From Sciscionella sediminilitoris (GTDB taxonomy: Bacteria > Actinomycetota > Actinomycetes > Mycobacteriales > Pseudonocardiaceae): a stretch of 64,000 nucleotides of DNA. Below are positions 1 through 9,788 of the stretch, in pieces. A program made the translations under genes and the position numbers. Position 1 is the first letter of the stretch; the number at the start of each line of letters is the position of its first letter. The stretch spans positions 43,489 through 107,488 of the forward strand of contig NZ_JALM01000076.1 in the NCBI RefSeq assembly GCF_000737195.2, read 5' to 3'. The notes under the pieces are model-generated. The model saw nothing but the letters and a program-made list of their open reading frames with translations, made no database searches and was not told where the DNA came from.

Positions 1-822
1 GCGCATGGTCTCGCCGCGCCCGGCGATCGCGGACTGCTCGGCTGGCCGGATTCCGTAGAGCATCTGGAATTCGTGGTCCGCCGCGCCGCGCCCGTTGCGC
101 AGGGCCAGCTCGCGCGCGATCGCGACCATCCGCGGATCGTGCGAGGCGACCATCGGGTATCCCTCGCCCGCCATGAGCACCCGCAGGCAGCGCACATAGG
201 AGGAGTCCACCTCGGCCTTGTCCTGATACGCGACCGATTCCGGTTCGGCGTAGGCGCCCTTGCACAACCGCACCCGGGAACCGGGACCGGAGAGCTCACG
301 GCAGTCGGACTCGGTGCGCCGCAGATAGGCCTGCAGCACCGCGCCCACCCAGGGGAAGTCCACCCGCAGCTCGCGCAGGATGCCGAGGGTGGAGTCGGTC
401 GTGGTGTGGTCCTCCATGTCCAGGGTGACCGTGGTGCCCGCGGCCGCCGCTGCCTCGCAGATCCGCCTGGCGTTCTCCAGCGCGATCTTCTCCCCGTCGG
501 CAGGCAGGAACTGCCCGACCGCGGAGAGTTTCACCGAGACCTCGGCCCCGGCGGCGAGACCGCGCTCCGCGAGCAGGCCGAGCACCTGCTCGTAGGCCTG
601 CACGGTCTCGGTCGCCTGCCGCGCCTCGCTGGTGTCCTCGCCGAGGTGGTCGAGTGTCACGTGCCGACCGCTGGTGACGATGGCACGCACCGCCTCCAGC
701 GCGTCGGTGACCTCGGCACCGGCCACGAACCGGCGCACCACCGGTTTGGTCAGCGGGGTGGACTCCACGAGGGTGCGCGCGGTCGGCGAACCGGCCACGG
801 CGAGCAACAGCGAGCGCAGCAT
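1..822 (-). CDS. pruB: Proline dehydrogenase, 3' end cut by window edge
   Basis: This FAD enzyme oxidises L-proline to delta-1-pyrroline-5-carboxylate (P5C), the first step of proline catabolism. The 274 residues present begin MLRSLLLAVAG and show family motifs of the ProDH beta/alpha barrel, including TLDMEDH near residue 135, RLCKGAYAEPES near 190 and VASHDPRMVA near 225. Monofunctional actinobacterial proteins run a little over 300 residues, so only the C-terminal tail lies outside the window. The ATG is preceded by GGGGAG and lies 12 bp after the pruA stop codon, so the two genes are co-transcribed. In actinobacteria the two proline enzymes are separate proteins, as here, not the fused PutA of proteobacteria. 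Confidence 0.93.
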   Translation of the reverse strand, partial: MLRSLLLAVAGSPTARTLVESTPLTKPVVRRFVAGAEVTDALEAVRAIVTSGRHVTLDHLGEDTSEARQATETVQAYEQVLGLLAERGLAAGAEVSVKLSAVGQFLPADGEKIALENARRICEAAAAAGTTVTLDMEDHTTTDSTLGILRELRVDFPWVGAVLQAYLRRTESDCRELSGPGSRVRLCKGAYAEPESVAYQDKAEVDSSYVRCLRVLMAGEGYPMVASHDPRMVAIARELALRNGRGAADHEFQMLYGIRPAEQSAIAGRGETMR

Positions 823-834
823 CTCGACTCCCCT

Positions 835-2463
<1,629 letters not shown>

Positions 2464-2536
2464 TTCTTGGACTCCTGCGAGGTCGGAGGGACGAGGATGG
2501 CCTCACCGTAAGTGCGCGACCCGCCTGCAATGTTGG

Positions 2537-2559
2537 TTCGGTCAGCTATATTTACCGAA
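2537..2559. promoter_or_regulatory. Candidate operator of the pru genes
   Basis: A perfect 6-bp inverted repeat (TTCGGT, 11-bp spacer, ACCGAA) lies in the middle of the divergent pruA/pruC control region. Its spacer contains TATATT, the most A+T-rich stretch nearby and a possible -10 element. The position suits binding by the PucR-type regulator encoded next door. This is a prediction from symmetry and position only. Confidence 0.4.
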
Positions 2560-2590
2560 GCATCGTTGTCCGATCGAACAAGGAGTCGCG

Positions 2591-4183
2591 GTGGAGTTCC
2601 CCAACCTCATCCCACTGCGGCAGGTGCTGCTCACCCTCGGTGAGTCACTGCTCGAACTGAGCACCGCACCGGACGGCGTGGAGGTCGGGGTGCGCGATGT
2701 GGTGATCGCCGATCCCGAGGACGAACCCCGGCCGCGCGCGGGCGATCTGGTGCTGCTCATCGGGGCACGGGGCAGGGCGGCCATCCCGGTGCTGCGCGCG
2801 GCCGCCCGTTCGCGTGCCACCGCGATCGCGGTCAAGGGCGTCACCGCACCGCTGCGGGATGCCGCGAGTGATGCCGGGATCGCGCTGCTCGCGGTCCATC
2901 CGGCGGTCAGCTGGGCCCAGCTGACCGCGGTGGCACGGGCGGCACTGGACGATGCCCGGGTGCTCTCCGAAAGCGAGTCCGGGGTGGTGCTCGGCGACCT
3001 GTTCGCCCTCGCGCAGACGATCGCCACGCTCACCGGGGGCATCGTGAGCATCGAGGACACCGCCAGCCGGGTGCTGGCCTACTCGCGCTCCTCCGGCGAG
3101 GTCGACGAACTGCGCAGGCTGTCCATTCTCGGCCAGCAGGGACCCGAGGAATACCTGGCGCTGCTGCGGAAATGGGGCGTGTTCGACCGGCTGCGCTCCA
3201 GCGAGGAGGTGGTGCGGATCGAGGAACGCCCGGAATCGGGTATCCGGCGCCGCCTCGCGGTCGGCATCTTCGCCGGACGGCAGCCGCTCGGCACGATCTG
3301 GGTCCAGGAAGGCGGGCAAGCACTGCACGAACGGGCCGAGCGGGCGCTGCTCGGTGCGGCCCGGGTCACCGCGCTGCACCTGGTCCGGCGCCGCGGGGAA
3401 CGCAGCGCGCACAACGCCCTGCGCGAGGGGCTGCTGAACGGGCTGCTCGAGGGTCGCCTCGATGTGGGCTCGGTGGCCTCGGAAATCGGCGCGGATCCGG
3501 CGAAACCCGCGGCGGTCGCCGCGTTCGCGCTGCTCGACGAGGACGAGGCGGACCGGTCCGCGCACGAACTGCGCAGGTTGGAGATGACCAGCCTGATCGC
3601 CGTGCACGCGGCCGCCTACCGGCGAAGCGCGCTGGCCACCACCATCGGCGCGCGGGTCTACGTGCTGCTCCCCGATCTCCCCGAACAGGAGAGCGGGGCG
3701 AGCGTGCTCGGGCTCGCCAGGGAGATCGTCACCGCGGGCAGCAAGCACGCGGGGTTCACGGTGCGCGCCGCGGTCGGTTCCCCGGTCCCCCGGCTCGAAG
3801 GCGCGGCGGAGTCCAGGCAGGAGGCCGACCGGGTGCTGGACGCGGCACCCGAGGGTCCTGCGGTCGCCACCATCGAGGAGGTGCGCTCCGCGGTGCTGCT
3901 CGCCGAAACCCTGGCCGAAGTCCGCGCCAACGAACGGATCCGCGATCCCCGGATCACCGCGCTGCTCGCGCACGATCGGGAGAACGGCGGGGAACTGGCC
4001 GCATCACTGCTGGCCTATCTGGACTCCTTCGGGGATGTGCGCAGCGCGGCCACCGAACTCGGCGTGCACCCGAACACCCTTCGCTACCGGGTGCGCCGGG
4101 CGGGAACCGTGGCCGGTCTCGACCTCGGCGACGCCAGGGAACGGCTCGTCGCCCAGCTGCAGCTACGACTGCTCGGCCGTTAA
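2591..4183 (+). CDS. pruC: PucR-family proline utilisation regulator
   Basis: This is a cytosolic DNA-binding regulator, most likely the activator of the divergent pruA-pruB operon, as described for PruC in mycobacteria. The 530-residue protein has an N-terminal PucR-like sensor domain, a middle GGDEF-like CdaR region (about residues 270-430) and a C-terminal PucR helix-turn-helix. The helix-turn-helix includes SAATELGVHPNTLRYRVRRA near residue 490, ending close to the C-terminus as in the family. A much longer open frame exists upstream but is overlapped by pruA. The GTG at 2591 has AGGAG five bases before it and fits the family length. Its stop codon shares the bases TTAA with the stop of the convergent pheC-like gene. 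Confidence 0.85.
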   Translation: MEFPNLIPLRQVLLTLGESLLELSTAPDGVEVGVRDVVIADPEDEPRPRAGDLVLLIGARGRAAIPVLRAAARSRATAIAVKGVTAPLRDAASDAGIALLAVHPAVSWAQLTAVARAALDDARVLSESESGVVLGDLFALAQTIATLTGGIVSIEDTASRVLAYSRSSGEVDELRRLSILGQQGPEEYLALLRKWGVFDRLRSSEEVVRIEERPESGIRRRLAVGIFAGRQPLGTIWVQEGGQALHERAERALLGAARVTALHLVRRRGERSAHNALREGLLNGLLEGRLDVGSVASEIGADPAKPAAVAAFALLDEDEADRSAHELRRLEMTSLIAVHAAAYRRSALATTIGARVYVLLPDLPEQESGASVLGLAREIVTAGSKHAGFTVRAAVGSPVPRLEGAAESRQEADRVLDAAPEGPAVATIEEVRSAVLLAETLAEVRANERIRDPRITALLAHDRENGGELAASLLAYLDSFGDVRSAATELGVHPNTLRYRVRRAGTVAGLDLGDARERLVAQLQLRLLGR

Positions 4184-4965
4184 CCGATCCACGGCTTGGC
4201 GATGCGGTCGAAGGTGCCGTCCCCGCGCACCAGGTGCAGCCACTGATTCACCCATTCCTGGAACACCACATCCCCGCGCGGGGTCAGATACGCCTTCTCG
4301 GAGAAGGTGAACGGCTTGTCCGGGTGCACCGGGCACAGCTGCGGATGCTGCTTGTGCTGCCAGCGGGTCTCGGCGGCATCGGTGATCATCAGGTCGGCGC
4401 GCCCGGCGAGGATCTCGTCGAAGATCGTGTTGTTGTCCGCATGCGGCACGATCGTTGCCTTCCCGAGGTGTTCGCGGGCGAAGGATTCGTTGGTGCCACC
4501 CGGATTCACCACCACGCGCACCCCGGGACGGTCGATCTGCTCGAGCGTGCCGTACTTTCCGGCGTCCGGGCAGCGGGTGATCGGGGTCTTGCCGTCCCGC
4601 AGATAGGGATCGCTGAAGAAGGCCTCCTTGGCGCGGTCCAGGGTGATCGAGACCCCGCCCATGGCCAGATCGCATTTCCCGGAGCGCACATCGGCGGTGA
4701 GATCCTTCCAGGTGCTCGGCACCAGCCGCAGCCGAACCCCGAGCCGGTGGGCCATGTCCCCGGCGAGCTCGATGTCCATTCCGCTCCACCGCCCGGTTCC
4801 CGGGTCCCGTTTGGTGAACGGGAGGTAGTCCCCGGTGCTGCACACCCGCAGCTCGCCGCGTTCACCGACCCGGTCGAGCGCGCTCTTCCCGTCCGCCGCG
4901 TTCGCCACCGTGGAACCGAGGGCGAGCATGATCGCGAACCCGATCGCGAACACTGTCCTGCGCAT
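4180..4965 (-). CDS. pheC: Secreted cyclohexadienyl dehydratase (PheC-like)
   Basis: The protein has the periplasmic-binding fold (SBP_bac_3), but its sequence matches PheC cyclohexadienyl dehydratases, which convert prephenate to phenylpyruvate and arogenate to phenylalanine. A signal peptide covers residues 1-23 (cleavage near ANA-ADG). Family stretches include LRDGKTPIT, NPGGTNESFA and LMITDAAETR. The glutamate in the last stretch aligns, from memory, with the catalytic glutamate that separates PheC from ordinary solute receptors. No ABC permease or ATPase gene is adjacent, which also favours an enzyme. In a Gram-positive cell it would act outside the membrane. The alternative is an amino-acid-binding lipoprotein, but no lipobox cysteine is present. 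The gene is monocistronic and convergent with pruC. Confidence 0.75.
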   Translation of the reverse strand: MRRTVFAIGFAIMLALGSTVANAADGKSALDRVGERGELRVCSTGDYLPFTKRDPGTGRWSGMDIELAGDMAHRLGVRLRLVPSTWKDLTADVRSGKCDLAMGGVSITLDRAKEAFFSDPYLRDGKTPITRCPDAGKYGTLEQIDRPGVRVVVNPGGTNESFAREHLGKATIVPHADNNTIFDEILAGRADLMITDAAETRWQHKQHPQLCPVHPDKPFTFSEKAYLTPRGDVVFQEWVNQWLHLVRGDGTFDRIAKPWIG

Positions 4966-5009
4966 CTGGCACCTGCCTTTCCGAATCGGGCCTACCTTAA
5001 CCGGCGAGC

Positions 5010-5231
5010 GTGTTCCAGGGTCTGCGCACGACCCAGTTCTGCCAGTGGCCGCACCGCAGCACCCCGGGCAACGGCGAGCCGGACTGCCACGGGTCCGGGG
5101 ATCCGGATCCCGGTGCGGTCGCGGACTCCGGTGGCGGCGGGGACTATCTGTCCGACGAATCGATGCACCGGGCGAACCGGAAGGCGATCGTGGACGAGAC
5201 CGTCTCGATGATTCCCGCGGTGGCCGGCTGA
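5010..5231 (+). pseudogene. Orphan coding remnant, possible C-terminal fragment
   Basis: A 73-codon frame starting at GTG 5010 ends at TGA 5229-5231. It contains a Cys-rich, Gly/Asp-rich stretch (FCQWP, EPDCHGSGDPDP, then GGGGDYLSDE) and an amphipathic end (KAIVDETVSMIPAV) that looks like a real protein C-terminus. An in-frame TAA lies three codons upstream and there is no ribosome-binding site. This looks more like the surviving tail of a secreted protein gene than an intact gene. I do not recognise the family. Confidence 0.3.
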
Positions 5232-5232
5232 C

Positions 5233-5964
5233 TCAGCCGCGCGCGGCCCGGTGGGCGCGATCCCCGGTTGTCAGTGCCTCGCCGATCTCCGAGCTCGTCA
5301 TGACCCTGGCAAAGCCCCGGCGCAGGGTGCGCAGGCTCGCCTCCTGCGCGAGCGCGTTGTCCGTTGCGTTCACATCGGAGCCGAACACGATGTGGTACCC
5401 GAGGAAGTAGCCGGTGCGCGCGGTCGACTCGCAGCAGAAGTTCGTCAGGGTGCCGCAGATGATCAGTGTCCGGATTCCCCGGTTGCGCAGCGCGTAGTCG
5501 AGATCGGTTCCGGCGAACGAGTCGAAATTGTGTTTCGTGGCGATGACCCGTTCCCCTTCGGCGGGGACGAATTCCCGGTACAGCTTCGCGCCCGGTTTTC
5601 CCTCGGCGATCGCGCCGTCCCTGATCGGCGGCCAGTACTCGTAGAAATCGTGCGCCACATCCGGGGCGACCGTGTGCTCGGTGTAGTACACCGGTGATCC
5701 CGCGGCACGGCAGGTTTCGATGAGCCGCGCGATCCTCGGCACCTGGCGGTACGCCTCCGGGACGAACATCGGATTGCCCGGGTTGACGAAATCCTCCTGC
5801 ATATCCACCACGATGAGCGCGGTTTCCGCGGGGCGGATCTCGAACGCCCAGTGCTTGTCCACCGTGTATTCCCGCTCGGCCCGTTCGATGAATTCGGCCT
5901 CGGAATCGAGCAGCTCCTCCGCGCTCCTGCCGTAGGTGGAAAGGAATCGGCTGACCTGGTCCAC
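5233..5964 (-). CDS. Isochorismatase-like cysteine hydrolase
   Basis: This 243-residue member of the isochorismatase/N-carbamoylsarcosine-amidase superfamily hydrolyses a C-N amide or related bond. The catalytic triad is visible: Asp in IVVDMQEDF (about residue 55), Lys in ATKHNFDSF (about 143) and the nucleophilic Cys in LTNFCCEST (about 176). The GTG start has GGAGG five bases upstream and is preferred over a TTG four codons earlier. It is the last gene of the operon that includes a two-component flavin monooxygenase. It would therefore fit as the enzyme that opens or deaminates an amide product. The true substrate cannot be read from sequence; RutB, maleamate amidase and N-carbamoylsarcosine amidase are relatives. 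Confidence 0.8.
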   Translation of the reverse strand: MDQVSRFLSTYGRSAEELLDSEAEFIERAEREYTVDKHWAFEIRPAETALIVVDMQEDFVNPGNPMFVPEAYRQVPRIARLIETCRAAGSPVYYTEHTVAPDVAHDFYEYWPPIRDGAIAEGKPGAKLYREFVPAEGERVIATKHNFDSFAGTDLDYALRNRGIRTLIICGTLTNFCCESTARTGYFLGYHIVFGSDVNATDNALAQEASLRTLRRGFARVMTSSEIGEALTTGDRAHRAARG

Positions 5965-5979
5965 GTTGACCTCCAATTC

Positions 5980-6501
5980 TCAAGCGAACCAGTGGATGGG
6001 CTCTTCGTCGCGCCCGCGGTAATCCCCCATCCGGCCGCCCAAGTAGGCGAGCGGTTCGCCTTCGCGGTCGCAGACCCGCCGCACCGCGCCGATGAACACA
6101 TCGTGGTCGCCCGCGACGAACTGCCGTTCGGTGACGCATTCCAGGTGTGCGAGGGCATCCGGCACCACGGGCACCTCGTGTTCGCCGAACCGCAGCGGCA
6201 GACCGGCGAAGTGATCGGCTCCCCTGCGCGCGAAGCGCAGCGCGATCTCGTCCTGGCGCGCGGACAGGATGCTCACGCCGAACCGGCCCGAGGCGCGCAC
6301 CGCCTCGGTGGTGCGCGCCCCGCTGCCCAGGCACACCAGCAGCAGCGGCGGTTCGAGCGAGACCGAGGTCAGCGAGTTCACCGTCATTCCGTGCGGCTCA
6401 CCGTCGAGCAGCGTGGTGACCACGGCGACCCCGGTGGCAAACCGGCCCATGGTGCGCCGCATGGTCAGCGGATCGAGCGCTTCGCCCGTCACCACGGTCA
6501 C
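5980..6501 (-). CDS. Flavin reductase (HpaC/RutF-like) of a two-component monooxygenase
   Basis: This 173-residue flavin reductase-like domain protein reduces free FMN or FAD with NAD(P)H and hands it to a partner oxygenase, here presumably the HpaB-like protein of the same operon. Family signatures are RRTMGRFATGVAVVTT near the N-terminus, GMTVNSLTSVSLEPPLLLVC in the flavin-binding region and the late GDHDVFIGAV. The GTG at 6501 overlaps the cupin stop as GTGA and follows GGGGAGG, so the upstream extension of the frame is rejected. Length is typical for the family. Confidence 0.88.
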   Translation of the reverse strand: MTVVTGEALDPLTMRRTMGRFATGVAVVTTLLDGEPHGMTVNSLTSVSLEPPLLLVCLGSGARTTEAVRASGRFGVSILSARQDEIALRFARRGADHFAGLPLRFGEHEVPVVPDALAHLECVTERQFVAGDHDVFIGAVRRVCDREGEPLAYLGGRMGDYRGRDEEPIHWFA

Positions 6502-6854
6502 CCGTCCTCCCCGGTGCGGTAGCGCACTTCGAAGGTGGTGACCCCCTCTTCGCTGCGCCACGGCCCGTGCCGCATTCCCGGCGGACGGCAGGCGTACATG
6601 CCCGCGGTGAAGGTCTGGTTCAGTTCGAGATCGGTGAACGAACCCTCGAGAATGTAGACCTCCTCCCAGAAGTCGTGCTGCTGCACGCCCATCGGGGTGG
6701 AGTCCGCGCCCGGTTCGTAGCGCAGGATCCGGGTTGCCACGCCGCTTTCCTTGTCACCGGCGAGGATCCGCTCCTTGATCTTGGGGTCGTCCCCCGGGCA
6801 GACGGTGTACCCGATCCGCTCGACGGGGAAGAATTCGTATTTTGGCTTCGCCAC
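6498..6854 (-). CDS. Small cupin-domain protein
   Basis: This 118-residue single-domain cupin has candidate metal ligands in MGVQQHDFWEEVYILEG (His and Glu of cupin motif 1) and the second-motif His in CRPPGMRHGPW. Proteins of this size act as isomerases, dioxygenases or decarboxylases, or only bind a small ligand. The sequence alone does not decide between these. It starts at GTG after AGAGAGG and is translationally coupled to the flavin reductase gene. Its place between oxygenase and reductase genes suggests it processes the hydroxylated product. Confidence 0.7.
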   Translation of the reverse strand: MAKPKYEFFPVERIGYTVCPGDDPKIKERILAGDKESGVATRILRYEPGADSTPMGVQQHDFWEEVYILEGSFTDLELNQTFTAGMYACRPPGMRHGPWRSEEGVTTFEVRYRTGEDG

Positions 6855-6870
6855 GGGGAACCTCTCTCGT

Positions 6871-8304
6871 TCAGTCGGCGCTTTCGAGGCTGTATCCGGA
6901 AAGGAAGGAATCGAGTTCGGCGAGTGGTTCGCTGAAGTCGTAGTTGCGGAACGCGTACCCCTTCACCACGAACGGCGCACCCGCATAGAACATCTCGTAC
7001 TGGTGGTGGCGCCCGGCGAATTCGCTGCCGATCGCGTCCCAGGCGAGTTTGAACAGTTTGAGCCGCTCCTCGGCGGGCACGTTCGGCGAGTACATGTACC
7101 GGTCGATATCGGCCCTGGTCTCGGGGTTGCGCAGATCCGCGACGCTGGAGGGCACCTGCAGCACCCCGCCGCCGACCAGATCCCGCAGAATGGCCAGCAC
7201 CCGAGGGTAGATCTCGGCCTGCAGGCCCATCGCCCCGTACACCGCGCGCGCACCGGGGCGCCACAGACCCTGATCATCGGGTTCGGCGGTGTACTCGGCG
7301 GCGAGCATCGCCGATTCCACGGTGGAGGCGAGCCCGGCCAGCTCGCCCAGTTTCTCGACCACACCGGGGAATTTGTCGACCCCGTTGACCGCGGCGACCT
7401 TGCGCGCGATACCGAGCAGGAACTGCAGCTTGACGGTGAACCGGATCTGCGCCTGCCAGTTGCCGAACACGTGTGCACCGGTGTCGAAGAACTGCCGCCG
7501 CAACCCGTCGACATCCTTGTAGACGAACACTCGCTCCCAGGGGATGAACACGTCATCGAATACCAGCAGCGCGTCGGTCTCGTCGTAGCGAGTGCTCAGC
7601 GGGTAGTCGTAGGAGCTCGTCGCCGAGGGGGCGTAGGCGCGCCGGCAGTAGAGTTTCAGGCCCTCGGCGCCCACCGGGACCGCGAAGCTCACCGCGAACT
7701 GCGCGTCCTCCTTGGTCAGCGGTTTGATGCAGGACACCAGGATCTCGTCGGCGACCGCGCCTCCGGTGGCGAGCATCTGCGCGCCGCGGATGACGATGCC
7801 GTCCGCGCGTTCCTCGGCGACTCCGGCCTGCACGAGCTCGCCGTCCCAGTCGTGCGCGGTGCTCGCCCGCGACACCTGCGGCGGGATGATCGCATAGGAG
7901 AGGTAGAGCTGTTCCTGCGCCACTTTCCGTTGGTAGGCGAGGACGTTCGCGCCGTAGTCGCGGTCCTCACGGGTGAACACATCCGGGTGCGCGGCGAAGG
8001 CGGACAGGAAGGCGGCCACGTGGTCCGGGCTGCGTCCGACCCAGCCGTGGGTGTGCCGGGCCCAGGCCTGCGCGGCTTCCCGGAACGCGAGGAGTTCGTC
8101 GCGGCTGCGCGGGATCCGGTAGATCGGGTGCTCGGTCTCCCCCGCCTCCCGCGCCCGCCGCGCACCGAGGTCGATCAGCTCGGCGATCGTGTTCGCGATC
8201 GGCGCGAAGGCCTCGTGCTTGGCGATTCCCCGAACCCGTTCGCCGTCCAGGTACACCTGCCGGTCGTCGTCGAGCGCGGCGAGATACTCGTTTCCGGTGC
8301 GCAT
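6871..8304 (-). CDS. HpaB-family flavin-dependent monooxygenase, oxygenase component
   Basis: This 477-residue oxygenase belongs to the 4-hydroxyphenylacetate 3-hydroxylase (HpaB) family, which uses reduced flavin supplied by a separate reductase to hydroxylate a substrate. Typical elements are the N-terminal RTGNEYLAAL, the RDYGANVLAYQRKVAQEQLY helix region, MLATGGAVADEILV and DDVFIPWERVF. The C-terminus has the usual GRHHQYEMFYAGAP. The reductase gene lies two genes downstream in the same operon. Amidase-type neighbours on both sides hint at a nitrogen-containing ring or an amide rather than 4-hydroxyphenylacetate. The start overlaps the DUF2848 stop codon by one base (TAATG). Confidence 0.85.
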   Translation of the reverse strand: MRTGNEYLAALDDDRQVYLDGERVRGIAKHEAFAPIANTIAELIDLGARRAREAGETEHPIYRIPRSRDELLAFREAAQAWARHTHGWVGRSPDHVAAFLSAFAAHPDVFTREDRDYGANVLAYQRKVAQEQLYLSYAIIPPQVSRASTAHDWDGELVQAGVAEERADGIVIRGAQMLATGGAVADEILVSCIKPLTKEDAQFAVSFAVPVGAEGLKLYCRRAYAPSATSSYDYPLSTRYDETDALLVFDDVFIPWERVFVYKDVDGLRRQFFDTGAHVFGNWQAQIRFTVKLQFLLGIARKVAAVNGVDKFPGVVEKLGELAGLASTVESAMLAAEYTAEPDDQGLWRPGARAVYGAMGLQAEIYPRVLAILRDLVGGGVLQVPSSVADLRNPETRADIDRYMYSPNVPAEERLKLFKLAWDAIGSEFAGRHHQYEMFYAGAPFVVKGYAFRNYDFSEPLAELDSFLSGYSLESAD

Positions 8305-8978
8305 TACTCACTCCCTCGCTGTACGAGATAGCTGTGCCGCAGCGATTCCCCGCTCGGCAAGGTCAGTTCGAGTTCCCAGGTCTCCCCCGGCACGAAGGCG
8401 CCGTGCAGCAGCGGAAGGGTTCCGCAGAACACCACGAGGTCGCCCTCGATCCGGCCGAGTGCTTCGAACAGCAACTCCAGCAGCTCGCCCGGTTTCCGCA
8501 TGACCGCCAGCGTTCCGTCCTGATAGGACAGTCCGTCCACCTCGGCGCGCGCCCGTACCGCGTCCCAGTCGAAGCCGCCGATCGGGTCCGGGAGGGCGAA
8601 CACCGTCTCGCCGAACGGTTTCGGGCAGACCGCCTTGGATTTGCCGATATCCGTGCGCTCCAGATCGCGGTCGGTGTGATCGGAGCCGACACCGAGGTAG
8701 TACCGGTCCGCGTGCCGGATCAGTACCGGCTCCACCTCGCCGGAGGTGTTCGCCTCGCTGACCGGCACATTCGCCGAGGTGGTCAGCAGCTCCGGAGCCA
8801 GGTCGAAGAACACCGGGATGGATTCCGGCGCAGGGACCCCGATCTCGGCGAGTTCGGCGATGTGCGCTCGCGCTGCGGCCTCGTCGCGCGCGGTGTATCC
8901 GGCCACGATCAGCCGGCCGGGCCGCACCTCGAACGGTTCCGAACCGATCGGGCGCAGCCGGAAACTGGATGCACTCAT
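8304..8978 (-). CDS. DUF2848 (FAH-superfamily-like) protein
   Basis: This 224-residue protein resembles the DUF2848 family, which is distantly related to fumarylacetoacetate hydrolases. Conserved features include GVGSDHTDRDLE, the SKAVCPKPF segment and VFCGTLPLLHG near the C-terminus. Such proteins are thought to act late in catabolic routes as hydrolases or decarboxylases, but no reaction is established. The ATG at 8978 has GAGGAG ten bases upstream; a GTG six codons earlier is less likely. Its stop codon overlaps the HpaB-like start. Confidence 0.72.
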   Translation of the reverse strand: MSASSFRLRPIGSEPFEVRPGRLIVAGYTARDEAAARAHIAELAEIGVPAPESIPVFFDLAPELLTTSANVPVSEANTSGEVEPVLIRHADRYYLGVGSDHTDRDLERTDIGKSKAVCPKPFGETVFALPDPIGGFDWDAVRARAEVDGLSYQDGTLAVMRKPGELLELLFEALGRIEGDLVVFCGTLPLLHGAFVPGETWELELTLPSGESLRHSYLVQRGSE

Positions 8979-8999
8979 ACGTGCGGATCTCCTCACTTC

Positions 9000-9788
9000 T
9001 CAGTCGGCCGCGATCGGCCTGCGATCGGCGAGCACCGGGAATTCCTTGCGATAGCCGGCGATGGCGCTCGGCTCGAACTCGGCGTGCAGTTCGGACTCCT
9101 CCGCGCCCGCCTCGGCGAGCAGTGTTCCGTCCGGGCCGACGATCCTGCTGTGCCCGGCGAGCCGCACCCCGCCCTGCTGGGTGCCCGCCGCGTTGCAGGC
9201 GAGCACCAGGAACTGCCCCTCGACCGCGCGGGCCGCGGTGAACAGCCGCCAGTGTTCGAGCCGTGCCGCGGGCCAGGCGGCAGGCACGACGACCAGCTCC
9301 GCGCCGAGTTCGGTCAGCCGTTCCCACAGGGCCGGGAACCGCAGGTCATAGCACGTCGTCGCGGCGATCCTGGCGAATCCGGTCTCCGTGACCGAGACCG
9401 CATCGCCGGGGGTGAGCAGCTGTGCTTCTCTCGACTGGTAGCCGAACACGTGGGTCTTGCGGTAGCTGTGCAGTCGCGTGCCGTCCGGGCCGAACAGCAG
9501 CGCGGTGTTGTACAGCCTGCCGTGCTCGTCTCGCTCGAGCACGCTGCCCAGATGCAGATGGGCGCCGAGTTCGCGGGCCATCTCGGCACCGAAGGCGGAC
9601 AGCGCGCCGTCCGCGGGTTCGGCGAGTCCGGCGTAGGAGTCGAAGGCGAAGTAACCGGGCGCCCACAGCTCGGGCAGCACGATCAGTTCGGCGCCGCGCA
9701 GCTTCCGCAGGCGCTCGCCGACACGGTCGATCCGGGCGCGCACCGGTTCCTCCGGCGGGCTGGCCAGTTGCAGCAGCGCGAGTTTCAT
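9000..9788 (-). CDS. Carbon-nitrogen hydrolase (nitrilase superfamily)
   Basis: This 262-residue cytosolic amidase or nitrilase-like enzyme shows the Glu-Lys-Cys triad in IVLPELWAPGY (Glu about residue 40), SYRKTHVFG (Lys about 110) and TTCYDLRFP (Cys about 145). The DLRFP stretch resembles omega-amidase/Nit-type amidases more than true nitrilases, so an amide substrate is more likely than a nitrile. It is the first structural gene after the GntR gene, whose stop overlaps its ATG. It probably acts on an amide entering or leaving the pathway. The substrate is unknown. Confidence 0.82.
   Translation of the reverse strand: MKLALLQLASPPEEPVRARIDRVGERLRKLRGAELIVLPELWAPGYFAFDSYAGLAEPADGALSAFGAEMARELGAHLHLGSVLERDEHGRLYNTALLFGPDGTRLHSYRKTHVFGYQSREAQLLTPGDAVSVTETGFARIAATTCYDLRFPALWERLTELGAELVVVPAAWPAARLEHWRLFTAARAVEGQFLVLACNAAGTQQGGVRLAGHSRIVGPDGTLLAEAGAEESELHAEFEPSAIAGYRKEFPVLADRRPIAAD

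Noticed and set aside
4180..4965. An amino-acid ABC transporter binding protein
   Set aside because: No permease or ATPase gene, no lipobox, and the sequence follows PheC enzymes along its length.
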